NCBI RefSeq assembly: GCF_034555375.1
Contig: NZ_CP140706.1
Location: 5,962,001-6,026,000, forward strand
Direction of reading: 5' to 3'
Length of the DNA: 64,000 nt
Source: Pseudomonas sp. B33.4
Lineage (GTDB): Bacteria > Pseudomonadota > Gammaproteobacteria > Pseudomonadales > Pseudomonadaceae
Part shown: positions 44,390 through 53,762 of the stretch, in pieces
Layout of the letters: the number at the start of each line of letters is the position of its first letter
Numbering within the stretch: position 1 is the first letter of the stretch
The notes under the pieces: model-generated
What the model was told of the DNA's origin: nothing
The model's input: only the letters and a program-made list of their open reading frames with translations
Database searches by the model: none
Translations under genes and position numbers: made by a program

Positions 44390-45154
44390 ATGTCCATGCC
44401 CTCCCTGCTGTCCCAGCACATCGTCCGCCGTCCGCAGCGCATCGCGCTGCTGCAACACATCGCCGAACAGGGCTCGATCACCCGCGCGGCGAAAAGCGCA
44501 GGTCTGAGTTACAAAGCGGCGTGGGATGCCATCGATGAGCTGAACAACCTCGCACATAAACCGCTGGTCGAGCGTGCCGTCGGTGGCAAGGGCGGCGGTG
44601 GCGCGAAACTCTCCAGCGAAGGCAAACGCGTCCTGCGTCTTTATCAAAAGCTGCAAGCCTTGCAGGCGCAGGTATTGGAAGCGGCCGAAGACGCCAGCGA
44701 CCTCGACCTGCTCGGTCGGTTGATGCTCAGAACCAGCGCGCGCAATCAATTGCACGGCAAAGTCGTGGCGATCGAAGCGCAGGGCCGCAACGATCTGATC
44801 CGCCTCGAACTAGCCGAAGGGCTGTGCCTCGACGCGCAGATCACCCACGACAGCACCGTGCATCTGGAGCTGCAAGCCGGCACCGAAGTGGTCGCGTTGA
44901 TCAAGGCCGGCTGGCTGGAATTGCTGAGCACCGAGCAATCTGTAACGTCTGGACACAATCTTCTCAAAGGCACTATCGAAGCGATTCTTGATGCCGAGGA
45001 CGGCCCGAGCGAAGTGCGCATTACTTTGCCCAACGGCCATACCCTCTGCGCCCTGGCGGAACCACTGGACTTGCGCACGCGCGGGCTGAGCGTGGACCAA
45101 CCGGTGCAGGTGCAGTTTTCGCCGTCCAATGTGCTGATCGGCACGCCGCTGTAA
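44390..45154 (+). CDS. modE: Molybdate-responsive regulator ModE
   Basis: A 254-residue protein. An N-terminal LysR-like winged helix (RIALLQHIAEQGSITRAAKS, then YKAAWDAIDELNN) with the typical GGKGGGGAKLS wing is followed by two Mop/TOBE domains (SARNQLHGKVVAIEA and GHNLLKGTIEAIL) that bind molybdate. ModE represses molybdate transport genes, which are not adjacent. An ATG six bases downstream (44396) is an equally possible start. Confidence 0.92.
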   Translation: MSMPSLLSQHIVRRPQRIALLQHIAEQGSITRAAKSAGLSYKAAWDAIDELNNLAHKPLVERAVGGKGGGGAKLSSEGKRVLRLYQKLQALQAQVLEAAEDASDLDLLGRLMLRTSARNQLHGKVVAIEAQGRNDLIRLELAEGLCLDAQITHDSTVHLELQAGTEVVALIKAGWLELLSTEQSVTSGHNLLKGTIEAILDAEDGPSEVRITLPNGHTLCALAEPLDLRTRGLSVDQPVQVQFSPSNVLIGTPL

Positions 45155-45224
45155 TCAGGCGCTGCAACGAAAGCGTCATCGACGCTCATTAAGGTGGCTG
45201 CCAAAACCAAGCAGGGAGCCTGAT

Positions 45225-47126
45225 GTGAGCCTATTAGAAGAAAACCAATCCACTGACCTGGAAAAAATGGTCGGCCTCAGCCGTCGTGGTTTCATCGGCG
45301 CCGGTGCGCTGTGCGGTGCGGCAATGTTCCTCGGCGGCAGCCTGTTGAGCCGCAGCGCGCTGGCCACCGGCGTCAGCGCCGGTAACAGTCGCTTGCTCGG
45401 TTTCGAGAGCATTCCCGCTGCGACCACCGACGTCATCAGCCTACCCAAGGGCTACAAGTCTTCGGTGCTGATCAGTTGGGGCCAGCCATTGCAGAAAAAC
45501 GGCCCGGCTTTCGACCCGAGCGGTAACGGCACCGCTGCCGCACAGGAAGTGCAGTTCGGCGACAACAACGACGGCATGAGCCTGTTCGCCTTCCCCGACG
45601 ACCGCAACCGCGCGTTGATGGCGATCAACAACGAATACACCAACTACCGCTACCTCTACCCGCACGGCGGCATGCCGCAATCGGCCGAAGACGTGCGCAA
45701 GGCACTGGCCTGCGAAGGCGTTTCGGTGATTGAAGTGCAACGCAAGAACGGTCAGTGGCAGTTCGTTCAGGGTTCGCGCTACAACCGCCGCATTCACGGC
45801 AACTCGCCGCTGCGCATCAGCGGCCCGGCGGCCGGTCACGATCTGATGAAGACCGCTGCCGACAAGCACGGTAAAAAAGTCCTCGGCACCTTCCAGAACT
45901 GCGCCAACGGCAAAACCCCGTGGGGCACTTACCTGACCTGTGAAGAAAACTTCACCGACTGCTTCGGCAGCAGCAATGCCCAGCAGCAATTCGACCCGGC
46001 GCAAAAGCGCTACGGTGTCTCGGCCGCCAGCCGCGAAATCAACTGGCACCCGTACGACCCGCGTTTCGACATGGCGAAAAACCCCAACGAACTCAACCGT
46101 CACGGCTGGGTGGTCGAGATCGATCCGTTCGATCCGCAATCGACCCCGGTCAAACGCACAGCGCTGGGCCGCTTCAAGCATGAAAACGCCGCACTGGCCG
46201 AGACCGATGACGGCCGCGCCGTGGTGTACATGGGCGACGACGAGCGTGGCGAATTCATCTACAAATTCGTCAGCCGCGACCGCATCAACCACCGCAACGC
46301 CAAGGCCAACCGCGACATCCTCGATCACGGCACCTTGTACGTGGCGAAATTCGACAACGGCGACAGCAACCCCGATCACCCGAAAGGCCAAGGCCAGTGG
46401 ATCGAGCTGACCCACGGCAAAAACGGTATCGACGCCAGCAGCGGTTTCGCCGATCAGGCCGAAGTGCTGATCCATGCGCGCCTCGCCGCCAGCGTTGTTG
46501 GCGCAACGCGCATGGACCGCCCGGAATGGATCGTCGTCAGCCCCAAGGACGGCCAGGTTTATTGCACCCTGACCAACAACGCCAAACGCGGCGAAGACGG
46601 GCAACCAGTCGGTGGGCCGAACCCGCGCGAGAAGAACGTCTACGGGCAGATCCTGCGCTGGCGCACCGACCGCGACGATCACGCTTCGAAGACGTTTGCC
46701 TGGGATCTGTTTGTGGTCGCTGGCAACCCGGGCGTGCACGCCGGGACGCCGAAGGGCGGCTCAAAGAACATCACCCCGCAGAACATGTTCAACAGCCCGG
46801 ATGGCTTGGGCTTCGACAAGGCTGGGCGCTTGTGGATTCTCACCGATGGTGACTCGAGCAATGCCGGGGATTTTGCCGGGATGGGCAATAACCAGATGCT
46901 CTGCGCCGATCCGAAGACCGGTGAGATTCGCCGGTTCATGGTCGGGCCGATTGGTTGTGAAGTCACCGGGATCAGTTTCTCGCCGGATCAGAAAACCCTG
47001 TTTGTCGGGATACAGCATCCGGGGGAGAACGGTGGTTCGACCTTCCCCGAGCATTTGCCGAATGGCAAGCCGCGGTCTTCGGTGATGGCGATTACCCGTG
47101 AGGATGGCGGGATCGTCGGCGCCTGA
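45225..47126 (+). CDS. PhoX family (DUF839) phosphatase, Tat-exported
   Basis: A 633-residue protein whose N-terminus has a twin-arginine signal (SRRGFIGAGA, then a hydrophobic stretch and an ALA cleavage site near residue 46). The mature part is the PhoX/DUF839 beta-propeller; segments include TYLTCEENFTDCFG, HGWVVEIDPFDP, VVYMGDDERGEFIYKF and PDGLGFDKAGRLWILTDGD. PhoX enzymes are calcium- and iron-dependent alkaline phosphatases. The GTG start has GGGAG in front. No PHO box was recognised, so phosphate control is not shown. Many DUF839 proteins have no tested activity. Confidence 0.85.
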   Translation: MSLLEENQSTDLEKMVGLSRRGFIGAGALCGAAMFLGGSLLSRSALATGVSAGNSRLLGFESIPAATTDVISLPKGYKSSVLISWGQPLQKNGPAFDPSGNGTAAAQEVQFGDNNDGMSLFAFPDDRNRALMAINNEYTNYRYLYPHGGMPQSAEDVRKALACEGVSVIEVQRKNGQWQFVQGSRYNRRIHGNSPLRISGPAAGHDLMKTAADKHGKKVLGTFQNCANGKTPWGTYLTCEENFTDCFGSSNAQQQFDPAQKRYGVSAASREINWHPYDPRFDMAKNPNELNRHGWVVEIDPFDPQSTPVKRTALGRFKHENAALAETDDGRAVVYMGDDERGEFIYKFVSRDRINHRNAKANRDILDHGTLYVAKFDNGDSNPDHPKGQGQWIELTHGKNGIDASSGFADQAEVLIHARLAASVVGATRMDRPEWIVVSPKDGQVYCTLTNNAKRGEDGQPVGGPNPREKNVYGQILRWRTDRDDHASKTFAWDLFVVAGNPGVHAGTPKGGSKNITPQNMFNSPDGLGFDKAGRLWILTDGDSSNAGDFAGMGNNQMLCADPKTGEIRRFMVGPIGCEVTGISFSPDQKTLFVGIQHPGENGGSTFPEHLPNGKPRSSVMAITREDGGIVGA

Positions 47127-47132
47127 TAAAGC

Positions 47133-47202
47133 GCTTTCGCGAGCAGGCTCGCTCCCACAAGGGATGGCATTCCAAATGTGGGAGCTGGCTTGCCAGCGAT
47201 GG
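47133..47202. repeat. Chimeric REPIN (two different arm types)
   Basis: The left arm TCGCGAGCAGGCTCGCTCCC and right arm GGGAGCTGGCTTGCCAGCGA belong to two different subfamilies seen separately elsewhere in this window. They pair only in the GTGGGAG core. Confidence 0.7.
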
Positions 47203-47292
47203 CGTCAGCACAGACACCAACCAACTCCCCCGCTGCCATCTGCGCTACCATGCTGGGCCGGACGCGGCAGCCTGCTGCGCGCAGGAGTCAGC

Positions 47293-48267
47293 ATGGCCCA
47301 CCCGTTTGAAACCCTCACACCCGACCTCGTCCTTGATGCCGTTGAAAGCATCGGGTTCCTGAGCGATGCGCGCATTCTGGCGCTCAACAGCTACGAAAAC
47401 CGCGTCTATCAGGTCGGCATCGAAGACTCCGAACCGCTGATCGCCAAGTTCTACCGCCCGCAGCGCTGGACCAACGAAGCCATCCTCGAAGAGCACAAGT
47501 TCACCTTCGAACTGGCCGGCGTCGAAATCCCCGTCGTGGCGCCGTTGATCCACAACGGCGAAACCCTGCACGAGCACGCAGGTTTCCGCTTCACCCTGTT
47601 CCCCCGTCGTGGCGGCCGTGCGCCAGAGCCGGGCAATCTTGATCAGCTGTATCGCCTCGGCCAGTTGCTCGGGCGGATTCACGCGGTTGGCGCGACCAAG
47701 CCGTTCGAACACCGTGAAGCCCTCGCCGTGCAGAACTTCGGCCACGCCTCGCTGAACACTTTGCTCGAAGGCAATTTCATTCCGAAAAGCCTGCTGCCGG
47801 CCTACGAGTCGGTCGCCCGCGACCTGCTCAAGCGTGTGGAAGATGCCTACGCCAACACGCCGCACCAGAACATCCGCATGCACGGCGATTGCCACCCCGG
47901 CAACATGATGTGCCGCGATGAGATGTTCCACATCGTCGACCTCGACGACTGCCGCATGGGCCCGGCGGTACAGGACATCTGGATGATGCTCGCCGGTGAT
48001 CGTCAGGAATGCCTGGGGCAGTTGTCGGAATTGATGGATGGCTACAACGAGTTCCACGATTTCGACCCGCGTGAGCTGGCGCTGATCGAACCGCTGCGCG
48101 CCCTGCGCCTGATGCACTACAGCGCCTGGCTGGCGCGGCGCTGGGATGATCCGGCGTTCCCGCACAGCTTTCCGTGGTTCGGCACCGAGCGTTATTGGGG
48201 CGATCAGGTGTTGGCGTTGCGTGAGCAACTGTCCGCGCTTAACGAAGAACCACTGAAACTCTTCTGA
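47293..48267 (+). CDS. srkA: Stress response kinase SrkA (RdoA/YihE)
   Basis: A 324-residue APH-like kinase that protects cells against death signals and envelope stress. The catalytic loop is MHGDCHPGNMM and the metal-binding aspartate is in IVDLDDCRMGP. The N-terminal nucleotide-binding half contains SYENRVYQVGIED and IAKFYRP (lysine). CAGGAG lies before the ATG at 47293, which I prefer to the much longer open frame upstream. Next to rarD, as in other pseudomonads by memory. A REPIN follows. Confidence 0.93.
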   Translation: MAHPFETLTPDLVLDAVESIGFLSDARILALNSYENRVYQVGIEDSEPLIAKFYRPQRWTNEAILEEHKFTFELAGVEIPVVAPLIHNGETLHEHAGFRFTLFPRRGGRAPEPGNLDQLYRLGQLLGRIHAVGATKPFEHREALAVQNFGHASLNTLLEGNFIPKSLLPAYESVARDLLKRVEDAYANTPHQNIRMHGDCHPGNMMCRDEMFHIVDLDDCRMGPAVQDIWMMLAGDRQECLGQLSELMDGYNEFHDFDPRELALIEPLRALRLMHYSAWLARRWDDPAFPHSFPWFGTERYWGDQVLALREQLSALNEEPLKLF

Positions 48268-48280
48268 TCCACCTCCATCC

Positions 48281-48373
48281 TCTGTAGGAGTGAGCCTGCT
48301 CGCGATAGCGTTTTATCAGTCAACGAAAATGTTGAATGTCAGAGTGCTATCGCGAGCAGGCTCACTCCTACAG
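48281..48373. repeat. REPIN (TAGGAGTGAGCCTGCTCGCGAT type)
   Basis: TCTGTAGGAGTGAGCCTGCT.. mirrors ..AGCAGGCTCACTCCTACAG over a ~36-base middle, between srkA and rarD. Confidence 0.85.
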
Positions 48374-48473
48374 TTGTTCGGTGTTCACAATTTCCCGACC
48401 TATCCTCTAAGGCATTCGTAGACAAACCTCCTTACAATCCCTCCTTTGTTAGCTGCCTGAGCAAGGATTCTGC

Positions 48474-49361
48474 ATGCAAGCCGCCAACCCGCGTCGCGGG
48501 TACATTCTGGGCCTGAGTGCCTACATCATCTGGGGCCTGTTCCCGATCTACTTCAAAGCCATCGCCGAAGTGCCGGCCGTCGAGATCATCATCCATCGGG
48601 TGTTGTGGTCGGCGCTGTTTGGTGCGCTGCTGCTGATGGTGTGGAAACACCCGGGCTGGCTGCGCGAGCTGCTCGACAATCCCAAGCGACTGGCGATTCT
48701 TGCCTTGAGCGGAACGCTGATCGCAGCCAATTGGCTGACTTACGTATGGTCGGTAAACAATGGACGCATGCTCGAAGCGAGCCTCGGTTATTACATCAAC
48801 CCGTTGGTAAACGTGCTGTTGGGGATGTTGATTCTCGGCGAACGCCTGCGCCGGATGCAGTGGCTCGCGGTCGGTCTGGCAGCGGTTGGTGTCGCGCAAC
48901 AGGTGTGGCAGGTCGGCAGTCTGCCGTGGGTGTCGCTGGTGCTGGCGTTGACGTTCGGCTTTTACGGTCTGATCCGCAAACAGGCGCCAGTCAAGGCGTT
49001 GCCGGGGCTGGTAGTGGAGACCTGGATGCTGGTGCCGATTGCCATCGCCTGGCTGCTGTTCAACCAGACCGCAACCAGCGCTCAGCCTGAGTTCTGGACG
49101 ACTTCGCAAGCCTGGTGGCTGGTGGCCGCCGGACCGGTCACGTTGGTGCCGCTGGTGTGCTTCAACGCCGCCACGCGTCACTTGCCGTACACCACGATCG
49201 GCTTCCTGCAATACCTGGCGCCGACCCTGGTGCTGTTGCAAGCGGTGTTGCTGTTCGGTGAGCATCTATCGTCCAGCACACTGGTGGCGTTTATCTTCAT
49301 CTGGGCCGGTCTGGCCGTTTATAGCGTCGATGCGGTGATCAGTTTGCGTCGGCGCAGCTGA
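48474..49361 (+). CDS. rarD: RarD-type EamA transporter
   Basis: A 295-residue inner membrane protein with about ten hydrophobic helices in two EamA repeats. Family segments are GYILGLSAYIIWGLFPIYFK at the start, SLGYYINPLVNVLLG and FLQYLAPTLVLLQAV. RarD is a drug/metabolite transporter superfamily member linked to chloramphenicol sensitivity; its substrate is unknown. AAGGA precedes the ATG. It ends with a perfect hairpin 24 bases downstream. Confidence 0.93.
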   Translation: MQAANPRRGYILGLSAYIIWGLFPIYFKAIAEVPAVEIIIHRVLWSALFGALLLMVWKHPGWLRELLDNPKRLAILALSGTLIAANWLTYVWSVNNGRMLEASLGYYINPLVNVLLGMLILGERLRRMQWLAVGLAAVGVAQQVWQVGSLPWVSLVLALTFGFYGLIRKQAPVKALPGLVVETWMLVPIAIAWLLFNQTATSAQPEFWTTSQAWWLVAAGPVTLVPLVCFNAATRHLPYTTIGFLQYLAPTLVLLQAVLLFGEHLSSSTLVAFIFIWAGLAVYSVDAVISLRRRS

Positions 49362-49384
49362 TCAAAAAACGCACAAACCTTCAC

Positions 49385-49405
49385 AGGCCACGATTCTCGT
49401 GGCCT
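49385..49405. terminator. Hairpin after rarD
   Basis: AGGCCACGA pairs with TCGTGGCCT around TTC. There is no clean T-run after it, so termination may be partial. Confidence 0.5.
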
Positions 49406-49424
49406 GCATCGTTCCTTCCCAAGG

Positions 49425-49546
49425 TTATCCACAGCGTGATCCCCGCCGTTTGTGTGCAAGTCACTGAATATTGGCGGTTTTTTGATCACCTGCTGCAAAG
49501 CCACGGCGGGCCTCGCGTTGCGGGGTGTCTCTACAGGTTATCCACA
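49425..49546. promoter_or_regulatory. Two perfect DnaA boxes (TTATCCACA)
   Basis: TTATCCACA occurs at 49425-49433 and again at 49538-49546, both on the plus strand and both after AGG or AAGG. It is the strict DnaA binding consensus. Between them lies an AT-rich TTGGCGGTTTTTTGATCACC stretch. The region is non-coding, between rarD and a GcvR-like gene. It is not next to dnaA, so it is not the standard Pseudomonas origin; a DnaA titration or regulatory site is possible. Confidence 0.5.
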
Positions 49547-49584
49547 GGCAGGTGCACGTTTAAACTGGATAACCTGATCGGCGC

Positions 49585-50103
49585 TTAAACGTCTGTGCGT
49601 AACACCAGTTCCACCATCAGATCATCGGCCAGGGTTTCCAGACGCGACTGCAAGACGTCGAGCGACAAGGTCAGCGGCACCGCGAGAATCGCCTCGGCGT
49701 GAAACAACGGCTCGCTGCTCATCGGCGCCGGACGCACTTCCGTGACCAGCCTTTCCAGATTCACACCCTGCTCGCTCAACAACCGTGTGATATCGCGCAC
49801 GATTCCCGGACGATCATTACCCACCAGGTCCATGGCGATCGGTTTCCAGGTGCAAGACTGCTCGATACCACTTTCGGCGATCAGCACGCGGATGCCATGA
49901 GTCGACAGTGCATGTAAGGCATCGACTAATTCATCGTAAGCCTCTGCCGGCACGCCCACCCGAAGAATCCCGGCGAACTGCCCGGCCATCCGCGACATGC
50001 GGCTTTCCAGCCAGTTGCCGCCATGCTCGGCAATGCATTGGGCGATGCGCTCGACCTGTCCGGGCTTGTCCGGGGCGAAAACAGTGAGTACGAGATGGTC
50101 CAT
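49585..50103 (-). CDS. GcvR-like double ACT domain protein
   Basis: A 172-residue protein with two ACT domains: HLVLTVFAPDKPGQVERIAQ (residues ~3-75) and AMDLVGNDRPGIVRDITRLL (residues ~90-165). It resembles the glycine cleavage transcriptional repressor GcvR, which binds GcvA and glycine. It has no DNA-binding domain. The gene faces left, with DnaA-box-containing spacer downstream. The nearest glycine-related gene is not in the window, so the exact ligand is not known. Confidence 0.88.
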   Translation of the reverse strand: MDHLVLTVFAPDKPGQVERIAQCIAEHGGNWLESRMSRMAGQFAGILRVGVPAEAYDELVDALHALSTHGIRVLIAESGIEQSCTWKPIAMDLVGNDRPGIVRDITRLLSEQGVNLERLVTEVRPAPMSSEPLFHAEAILAVPLTLSLDVLQSRLETLADDLMVELVLRTDV

Positions 50104-50556
50104 GGCGCAGCCCTCTTGTCACGACTTTTGTTATAGAAGAGCAAGTATAGGCAAGGGATGGTCAGGCGCCTCTGACGCCCGAAACGACAAATCGTGTACA
50201 ACTTTTTATATTTAACTGGAACAATCCAGCTGTTTTTTGAGAACATCCCGTTCCGCGACGTGACTGCAATGCGTCATGAGGTCGCAGAACGACGTTATTA
50301 GTCTGATTTTCACAAGCGCAACTCATCATGTAGTATGCCGCAGCGCGCACTACATAACGCTGGATCGATGTCTGCCCAAGGCACATTCGCAACCCTGAAA
50401 GCCCCGTCAGCAAGGCCCCAAGCCGTTGATTGGTCCCAGCCCAGCCGCCAGCAATGGCATGTACTGGTCGGCAGGTTTGTGGTTTAAATGGCCAGAGGCT
50501 TCATTGTCAAATTGAAGAGCTGAAAAGCGAAATAGCTGAGCAGAGTGAGGCAAGCA
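50104..50556. other. Intergenic region between gcvR-like gene and glcB
   Basis: About 450 bases between divergent genes. It contains an AT-rich stretch around 50190-50240 with a weak CTGGA/TCCAG hairpin followed by CTGTTTTTT (50214-50240), and no convincing open frame. The promoters of both genes must lie here, but no specific element can be named. Confidence 0.5.
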
Positions 50557-52734
50557 ATGACTGAACACGTTCAAGTCGGTGGCCTGCAGGTCGCCAAAGT
50601 CCTGTTCGACTTCGTGAACAACGAAGCCATTCCCGGTACCGGCCTCACCGCCGAAAAATTCTGGGAAGGTGCCGACAAGGTCATTCATGACCTGGCGCCG
50701 AAGAACAAAGCCCTACTCGCCAAACGCGATGACTTCCAGGCGCGCATTGATGCCTGGCACCAGGAACGCAACGGTCAGGCGCACGACGCCGTGGCCTATA
50801 AAGCCTTCCTGCAAGAAATCGGTTATCTGCTGCCAGAAGCGGCTGATTTCCAGGCAACGACGCAAAATGTCGATGATGAAATCGCCCGTACCGCCGGTCC
50901 GCAACTCGTTGTGCCGGTGATGAACGCCCGCTTCGCTCTCAATGCCTCGAACGCCCGCTGGGGTTCGCTGTATGACGCCCTCTACGGCACCGACGCGATC
51001 AGCGAAGAAGGTGGCGCGGAAAAAGGCAAAGGCTACAACAAGGTGCGTGGCGACAAAGTCATCGCCTTCGCCCGTGCCTTCCTCGACGAAGCTGCGCCAT
51101 TGGCTGCTGGCTCCCATGTCGATTCGACCGCCTACAAAATCGCTGACGGCAAATTGCTGGTCACCCTCAAGGGCGGCAGCAACACTGGCCTGCGCGACGA
51201 TGCACAACTGATCGGTTTCCAGGGCGACGCCAATGCGCCAATCGCGATCCTGCTGAAACACAACGGTCTGCATTTCGAAATCCAGGTCGACGCCACCACC
51301 CCGGTTGGCCAGACCGACGCTGCCGGCGTCAAAGACATCCTGATGGAAGCGGCACTGACCACCATCATGGACTGCGAGGACTCCGTCGCCGCCGTCGATG
51401 CTGACGACAAAGTGGTGATCTACCGCAACTGGCTCGGCCTGATGAAGGGCGACCTCGCGGAATCCGTATCCAAGGGCGGTCAGACGTTCACCCGCACCAT
51501 GAACCCGGATCGGACCTACGCCGCGCCGAATGGCGGTGAAGTGACGTTGCACGGTCGTTCGCTGCTGTTCGTGCGTAACGTTGGTCACCTGATGACCATC
51601 GACGCGATCCTCGACAAAGACGGTAACGAAGTGCCGGAAGGCATCCTCGACGGTCTGGTCACTTGCCTCGCGGCGATGCACAACCTCAACGGCAACACCT
51701 CGCGTCGCAACACCCGCACAGGTTCCGTCTACATCGTTAAACCGAAGATGCATGGCCCGGAAGAAGCGGCGTTCACCAACGAGTTGTTCGGTCGCATCGA
51801 AGACGTGTTGGGCCTGAAGCGCAATACGCTGAAAGTCGGGATCATGGACGAGGAACGCCGTACCACGGTCAACCTCAAGGCCTGCATCAAGGCGGCCAGC
51901 GAGCGCGTGGTGTTCATCAACACCGGTTTCCTCGACCGTACCGGCGACGAAATCCACACCTCCATGGAAGCCGGCCCGGTTGTGCGCAAGGCCGACATGA
52001 AAGCTGAGAAGTGGATCGGCGCCTACGAAAACTGGAACGTCGATATCGGTCTGAGCACCGGCCTGCAAGGTCGCGCGCAAATCGGTAAAGGCATGTGGGC
52101 CATGCCGGATCTGATGGCCGCGATGCTCGAGCAGAAAATCGCCCACCCGCTGGCCGGCGCCAACACCGCTTGGGTTCCGTCGCCAACAGCTGCTGCGCTG
52201 CACGCGCTGCACTACCACAAGGTTGACGTGTTCGCCCGTCAGGCCGAACTGGCCAAACGTGCTCGCGCGTCCGTCGACGACATCCTGACTATCCCGTTGG
52301 CCGTCAACCCGAACTGGACGCCAGAGCAGATCAAGAACGAACTGGACAACAACGCCCAGGGCATTCTCGGTTACGTGGTGCGCTGGATCGACCAGGGCGT
52401 GGGTTGCTCGAAAGTGCCGGACATCAATGACGTCGGCCTGATGGAAGACCGTGCCACGCTGCGTATCTCCAGCCAGCACATCGCCAACTGGCTGCGCCAC
52501 GGTGTGGTCACCGAAGCGCAAGTGATGGAAAGCCTCAAGCGCATGGCGCCGGTGGTGGATCGTCAGAACGCCAACGACCCGCTGTACCGTCCGCTGGCCC
52601 CGAACTTCGACAGCAACATCGCCTTCCAGGCGGCGGTCGAACTGGTGGTTGAAGGCACCCAGCAGCCGAACGGTTACACCGAGCCGGTGCTGCACCGTCG
52701 TCGTCGCGAGTTCAAGGCTGCCAACGGCCTGTAA
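50557..52734 (+). CDS. glcB: Malate synthase G
   Basis: A 725-residue enzyme that condenses glyoxylate with acetyl-CoA to malate in the glyoxylate and glycolate pathways. The long G isoform is recognised by its length and by segments such as [51 protein letters not shown], then [13 protein letters not shown] and [24 protein letters not shown] stands before the ATG at 50557. A strong terminator follows, so the gene is monocistronic. Isocitrate lyase is not nearby. Confidence 0.98.
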   Translation: MTEHVQVGGLQVAKVLFDFVNNEAIPGTGLTAEKFWEGADKVIHDLAPKNKALLAKRDDFQARIDAWHQERNGQAHDAVAYKAFLQEIGYLLPEAADFQATTQNVDDEIARTAGPQLVVPVMNARFALNASNARWGSLYDALYGTDAISEEGGAEKGKGYNKVRGDKVIAFARAFLDEAAPLAAGSHVDSTAYKIADGKLLVTLKGGSNTGLRDDAQLIGFQGDANAPIAILLKHNGLHFEIQVDATTPVGQTDAAGVKDILMEAALTTIMDCEDSVAAVDADDKVVIYRNWLGLMKGDLAESVSKGGQTFTRTMNPDRTYAAPNGGEVTLHGRSLLFVRNVGHLMTIDAILDKDGNEVPEGILDGLVTCLAAMHNLNGNTSRRNTRTGSVYIVKPKMHGPEEAAFTNELFGRIEDVLGLKRNTLKVGIMDEERRTTVNLKACIKAASERVVFINTGFLDRTGDEIHTSMEAGPVVRKADMKAEKWIGAYENWNVDIGLSTGLQGRAQIGKGMWAMPDLMAAMLEQKIAHPLAGANTAWVPSPTAAALHALHYHKVDVFARQAELAKRARASVDDILTIPLAVNPNWTPEQIKNELDNNAQGILGYVVRWIDQGVGCSKVPDINDVGLMEDRATLRISSQHIANWLRHGVVTEAQVMESLKRMAPVVDRQNANDPLYRPLAPNFDSNIAFQAAVELVVEGTQQPNGYTEPVLHRRRREFKAANGL

Positions 52735-52749
52735 ATTTGCGCTGATGTG

Positions 52750-52782
52750 AAAAAGCCCTGGTCGAGAGATCAGGGCTTTTTT
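52750..52782 (+). terminator. Terminator of glcB
   Basis: AAAAGCCCTG pairs with CAGGGCTTTT over a 10-base loop and ends in six T. Textbook rho-independent terminator. Confidence 0.92.
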
Positions 52783-52825
52783 GTTTGTGGCGGGGTCGGG
52801 TTTTGTGGTCGGCTTGCGATCCATC

Positions 52826-53054
52826 CCCCTCACCCCAGCCCTCTCCCCCAAGGGGGCGAGGGGGAAAGGGAGCAGATCTGTATGCTTTTCAACATCTGAG
52901 CTCGACTCAGGAATTGCCAAGGGTAGAGGGGCAAGGGAGCAGATCTTGGTGCTTTTCAAAACCTGAGTTCGACTGAGGAGTTTCAGGTCGGCGTATCTTG
53001 CACATCCACCTCGGTCAGTCCCCTCTCCCTCTGGGAGAGGGTTAGGGTGAGGGG
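52826..53054. repeat. Long inverted-repeat element (type A copy 1) with inner duplication
   Basis: Outer ends CCCTCACCCCAGCCCTCTCC and CTCTGGGAGAGGGTTAGGGTG are inverted copies of each other. Inside lies a 45-base unit at 52868-52912 (GGGAGCAGATCTGTATGC...) repeated imperfectly at 52935-52979, a 67-base period. The same outer ends frame a second element at 56407-56582. No open frame, so it resembles a non-autonomous (MITE-like) element. Confidence 0.7.
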
Positions 53055-53057
53055 CTC

Positions 53058-53504
53058 TTAAGGTTCTATCCCCAATTCATGTTTCACCAGCGCCAACAAC
53101 TTGCCCGTATCAATCGGCTTGAGCAGAAAATCCACCACACTCAAATGCATCGCCGCGATCGCATCCTTCACATCGGCATCGCCGGAAACAATGATGATTG
53201 GCATCGCCGCCCGCACCGACTCACGCACCTGACGGATCAGATCCAGACCATCGATATTGCCCATGCGCAGATCGGTAATGACCAGCCCGATCGAAGGCTT
53301 TTCTTCAAGCATCTTCAGCGCCGTTTCACCACTGGCAGCAGTCATGCAACGAATGCCATCCAACGCAAGAATCTCCGACAACAGCTCACGAGCATCCTTG
53401 TCGTCGTCAACGATCAATACACGCTGCGGCGGCAGATCAGGTTCGAGCATGACTGCACTGAGCGCTTCCCGCTCGGCATCGCTCAAAATATCGTGGTCGG
53501 ACAT
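53058..53504 (-). CDS. Single-domain response regulator
   Basis: A 148-residue CheY-like receiver. It has the acidic pair in VLIVDDDKDA, the phosphoryl-accepting aspartate in LVITDLRMGNID, a Ser in IIIVSGDAD, and the conserved lysine in FLLKPID. A ~28-residue N-terminal tail precedes the receiver. No output domain is present and no histidine kinase is adjacent, so the partner is unknown. The start at 53504 is the best of several in-frame ATGs; 53552 is possible. Divergent from the DUF294 gene. Downstream lies the inverted-repeat element. Confidence 0.88.
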   Translation of the reverse strand: MSDHDILSDAEREALSAVMLEPDLPPQRVLIVDDDKDARELLSEILALDGIRCMTAASGETALKMLEEKPSIGLVITDLRMGNIDGLDLIRQVRESVRAAMPIIIVSGDADVKDAIAAMHLSVVDFLLKPIDTGKLLALVKHELGIEP

Positions 53505-53762
53505 GGCGTTCTCTAAATGTTCAAAACAATCCCTTGGCAAGTGGTCAGACATCGCTGGGCAGAGCTTCAATGTGCACTTCGTCGGATTTTTTCCCAAGGG
53601 GGTAAACCAGGGAATTTCCGACTGTTTGCGTAGGGCATCTCCGAAACTGCGCCAATGGTGGCAAAACATAGACTTACGTCCAATGGGCACCCTGTCCGTA
53701 GGGGTCGACCATGGCCGCAACGATCCGACAACAACAATTCAAAAAAGACTGCGGTAATGGTT

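Noticed and set aside
49385..49584. Chromosomal replication origin
   Set aside because: Only two DnaA boxes, no dnaA/rpmH/gidA neighbours and no 13-mer array; not oriC.
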